From: Alphaproteobacteria bacterium
GTDB lineage: Bacteria > Pseudomonadota > Alphaproteobacteria > JAUHZC01
Direction: 5' to 3'
DNA: 64,000 nucleotides
Assembly (NCBI GenBank): GCA_030425805.1
Contig: JAUHZC010000005.1
Location: 41,013-105,012 of the forward strand
In this document: piece after piece, positions 62,601-64,000 of the stretch
How the letters are laid out: each line of letters begins with the position of its first letter
How positions within the stretch are numbered: position 1 is the first letter of the stretch
Program-made: the position numbers and the translations under genes
The notes under the pieces: model-generated
Databases searched by the model: none
What the model was told of the DNA's origin: nothing
Seen by the model: the letters and a program-made list of their open reading frames with translations, nothing else

Positions 62601-64000
62601 GCCTTTAGAGCAGCAGGACTTGCAGAAATCATTATGATGGGGGGTACATCCATTGATGCAGGGGCTGGGGATGTCCAAATTGAGCTTCGTGATGGGACTG
62701 GAAATACTAACACAGATACTGGGAACATTATCTTAGAGACAGTTTCTGGAAATACAATCACCGCTCTAAACCAGGGCCCAACTGTGAGTTCAGGCATAGT
62801 TGTAAATAATAGTTTAACGGCAACGGCAACAAGTGGCGATACCATTGTATTGGCTGGAGACGTGTTTACAAGTAACGTTGTTGGTGATCCGTTTTCTATG
62901 GCTGGGTCCGGTCGATGGCTAATTTGGTCGGGCGATGCTGCTGTTGATAATTATGCTGATATTATTCCCGGCTTTATCCAATACAATGCAGTCTATGGGT
63001 CAACAAGTGTTATTGGTTTAAGTAGTGGTATTTTGCTTGAAAATGCTCCTGTATTAACGCTCGGGTTAGCTGGAGTGGTCTCAAAGACATATGATGGCAC
63101 AACAGATGCAACATTAGCGCCGGAAAATTATACGACTAGCGGAGAGAATCCGGGTGATGTTGTAACTGTCACAAAAACAGACGGTTTATATGATGTTGAA
63201 ACAGTGGGAATCGACAAAACTGTTACCGTTTCAGGAATAGATGAAAGTACAGATATATCCGTTTCAAATACAGGAATTCCGGTCTATGGCTACCAAATTT
63301 TATCTTCATCAGTAGTTGATACTGTGGGTGAGATTATAGCAAAAGAATTGACTGTGGATGGAATGGTGGGTGACAAAGAGTACGATGGAACAACGGCTTC
63401 AACGATAGATTTTAGCGGAGCGGCTTTTAATGGTCTTGTTGGTGAAGATGAAGTCACTCTTGATAATGGAGCAGCTTTTTCCTTAGATTTTGATGATTCG
63501 GTTGTTGGAAACTATACACTGACAGTACTCGGATTAAGTTTGTCAGGAGCTGCTGCTGGAAACTATATCCTTAATCCTCAAGCTACAGATGCGGATATTT
63601 ATCCGAAGTCCTTAACGCTGAGCGGATTAACAGCTGCGAATAAGACGTATGATGGCAATGCGGGTGCGACCATCAGTGACTATGGCACCTTATCTGGTGT
63701 GATTGGCGTTGAAGATGTGAGCCTTGATACGGGGTCAGCCTCTGCGGCCTTTGACAATAAGAATATTGGCACGGGCAAGACGGTGACGGTGAGCAGCCTT
63801 GGCTTAAGTGGAGGTGATGCGGGGAACTATGAGATTGGAGAAGAAACGACGACGGCGAATGTGACGGCGTTGACCTTAACGCTGAGCGGATTAACAGCTG
63901 CGAATAAGACGTATGATGGCAATGCGGGTGCGACCATCAGTGACTATGGCACCTTATCTGGTGTGATTGGCGTTGAAGATGTGAGCCTTGATACGGGGTC
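59649..64000 (+). CDS. Large filamentous-haemagglutinin-type exoprotein TpsA, 3' end outside window
   Basis: One frame without a stop runs from 59649 to the edge: over 1450 residues, incomplete. A signal peptide (LRFLFLFVFFFSQITQAWA) precedes the TPS secretion domain, seen as LPQGGKIVKGDASISVPS, HMDIHQRSNRAVGDF, SFNVEKHESIRL and AGSIRADGNFVLSNRAGILV; the usual NPNGI is NRAGI. A long beta-helix of short Asn/Thr/Gly repeats follows, then YDG-type domains from about 63090. It is the partner of the upstream TpsB and probably a surface adhesin. A TTG at 59571 would give a long extended signal peptide (78 bases more), a feature of some TpsA proteins. Confidence 0.88.
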   Translation, partial: MASCTVALRFLFLFVFFFSQITQAWALPQGGKIVKGDASISVPSPSHMDIHQRSNRAVGDFTSFNVEKHESIRLHQERDASFLARVRGADPRQSRIAGSIRADGNFVLSNRAGILVENGAVITGRGVALTNREVDVDRFMDQHSLYLTEKGIGGIEVAGGINTTQGGWIGLLGADVSVSKGAKLFAPQGEIVIGDVPYDTVDLSDGHFEFLQPKSLSEEEKTHILSLKDAEDAVNHVINLEGHISATRVESRGGKIFINGPSGSNVTVAGNIKAEGDKDRGGLIFVTGEKVTVTGKAAISADGDQGGGTIVFGGILRDDLNSENSLREHRLQSPFMLANSLSFDADAVLHANALEEGNGGHIDFWSEGLLRLPRHVGLKGKEKNGYLELSVGDRGYITNFDSFVLGMKEFPAHLHLDPATITFVDSGGTDPSSDVTVTSGNVDVNTSALSTLVGNVGDVTFTATDGITFSHTGELILTAPSESKQTTFNAQDITIGSGGTLTLELGIFRFEHSTLDDTGSVTIDSAVANNGAELQLIKMIGDADFDLATGAVSNITNNALLVLGSSGSLSTSGPYTVTGGPLALVYSDSISINNTITNNGSLTISKQGGSEAYDFTSGFITNIINNAELTLEAETGITTSGTYSVDPGRVFVLRSGGDVSIGNTITNSGSLTFIGAGDAEFNLSNIEGAGTLQVEAETGTLSLVGTPSTADAVFVSNGGSLLLGRASNPFILTASNTITFPTPAGVTSGETAVLNFGNSISIDDTFTNDGTLSLIKTSGDGTFNLSNLTNNSSLELEAPSNLFLENTTLSVGASESLTLRYGSSLVLNSSTISNAGSLSFENTGGSEIFTSIAAPKTDITNTGNLDITTASDLTLSSGGSIGASQVVTLSYGNSLTFGPISNAGTLTLLKAGADESFDLSGITNTGSLTLQASNDITLANGPSGSGGSLQLQAGRSIFANTNVATGGGGVSLIANETAENGVIDAFRAAGLAEIIMMGGTSIDAGAGDVQIELRDGTGNTNTDTGNIILETVSGNTITALNQGPTVSSGIVVNNSLTATATSGDTIVLAGDVFTSNVVGDPFSMAGSGRWLIWSGDAAVDNYADIIPGFIQYNAVYGSTSVIGLSSGILLENAPVLTLGLAGVVSKTYDGTTDATLAPENYTTSGENPGDVVTVTKTDGLYDVETVGIDKTVTVSGIDESTDISVSNTGIPVYGYQILSSSVVDTVGEIIAKELTVDGMVGDKEYDGTTASTIDFSGAAFNGLVGEDEVTLDNGAAFSLDFDDSVVGNYTLTVLGLSLSGAAAGNYILNPQATDADIYPKSLTLSGLTAANKTYDGNAGATISDYGTLSGVIGVEDVSLDTGSASAAFDNKNIGTGKTVTVSSLGLSGGDAGNYEIGEETTTANVTALTLTLSGLTAANKTYDGNAGATISDYGTLSGVIGVEDVSLDTG
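63610..64000 (+). repeat. 264-bp near-identical tandem repeats encoding YDG domains
   Basis: A unit starting CCTTAACGCTGAGCGG at 63610 begins again at 63874; the visible 127 bases of the second copy match the first without a difference, and the array runs off the edge. Each unit encodes an 88-residue domain with NKTYDGNAGATISDYG, GVEDVSLDTG and GDAGNYEI. Two older, diverged YDG domains precede (KTYDGTT at 63090 and KEYDGTT at 63381), spaced 97 and 89 residues. Confidence 0.92.

Noticed and set aside
62427..62845. Two overlapping minus-strand frames within the TpsA gene
   Set aside because: Both are shadows of the same repeat-rich coding strand, without start signals.
1..64000. CRISPR arrays, insertion sequences, integrases, prophage genes
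   Set aside because: No regularly spaced direct repeats apart from the coding YDG repeats, and no transposase or integrase motifs were found in any frame read.

Overview
This window looks like a chromosome segment of an alphaproteobacterium, probably a host-associated or intracellular one. The sequence-based markers are alphaproteobacterial: a TrcR/DUF1013 regulator, DUF2155, a DUF465 small protein, an NDUFA12-type complex I accessory protein next to an MlaD protein, a DksA with a single cysteine, and the rimP-nusA-infB-rbfA-truB-rpsO-pnp block. Base composition is moderate and A+T-leaning. Two secretion systems, many secreted orphan proteins, gene remnants and the absence of any transposase or integrase point to a symbiont or pathogen lineage. 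Assignment to Holosporales or a related order is inference only.

Layout. 1-8.5 kb holds a cut-off serine hydrolase, dksA, trxA, a membrane histidine kinase overlapping an aminopeptidase P gene, an exported orphan protein, a dciA-like gene whose 5' end overlaps divergent mutY, a tRNA-Thr(UGU) and a GNAT acetyltransferase. 8.5-17.7 kb holds an exported orphan with a strong promoter and a decayed tail, exported MsrB and MsrA, asd, a PmtA-like methyltransferase, an exported cytidine deaminase, a five-gene lipid-modification operon (COG2907 oxidoreductase, DUF1365, Cfa-like methyltransferase, DUF3833, SDR) and a gene remnant. 17.8-27 kb is a type VI secretion operon: a SPOR-domain membrane protein, then tssJ, tssK, tssL, tssM and tssA, with overlapping or tightly packed ends. 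The sheath, tube, ATPase and spike genes are not in the window. 27-38.4 kb carries an orphan exported protein, a peroxiredoxin, a nitronate monooxygenase-type flavoprotein, and on the minus strand the translation/RNA-decay block from rimP to pnp.

38.4-53 kb mixes a permease, an exported Rossmann-fold protein, NDUFA12, MlaD, DUF2155, DUF465, phosphofructokinase, TrcR, two transporters, an exported BPL_N-type protein, a FosA-like enzyme, valS and a 3-hydroxyisobutyryl-CoA hydrolase-like gene. 53-56.3 kb is dnaK-dnaJ, preceded by a degenerate CIRCE operator overlapping the promoter. 56.4-64 kb has a cation efflux protein, an orphan exported protein and a two-partner secretion pair: a TpsB transporter and a very large TpsA adhesin gene that runs off the right edge inside near-identical 264-bp YDG repeats.

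The most unusual points are the SPOR protein built into the T6SS operon, an intrinsic terminator in the leader of the rimP-nusA operon (a possible NusA autoregulation device), the CIRCE-like element at dnaK, the expanding TpsA repeats, and several enzyme-like proteins carrying export signals (cytidine deaminase, Rossmann-fold protein, BPL_N protein, possibly FosA). All functional calls rest on recognised motifs and context; no database search was run.
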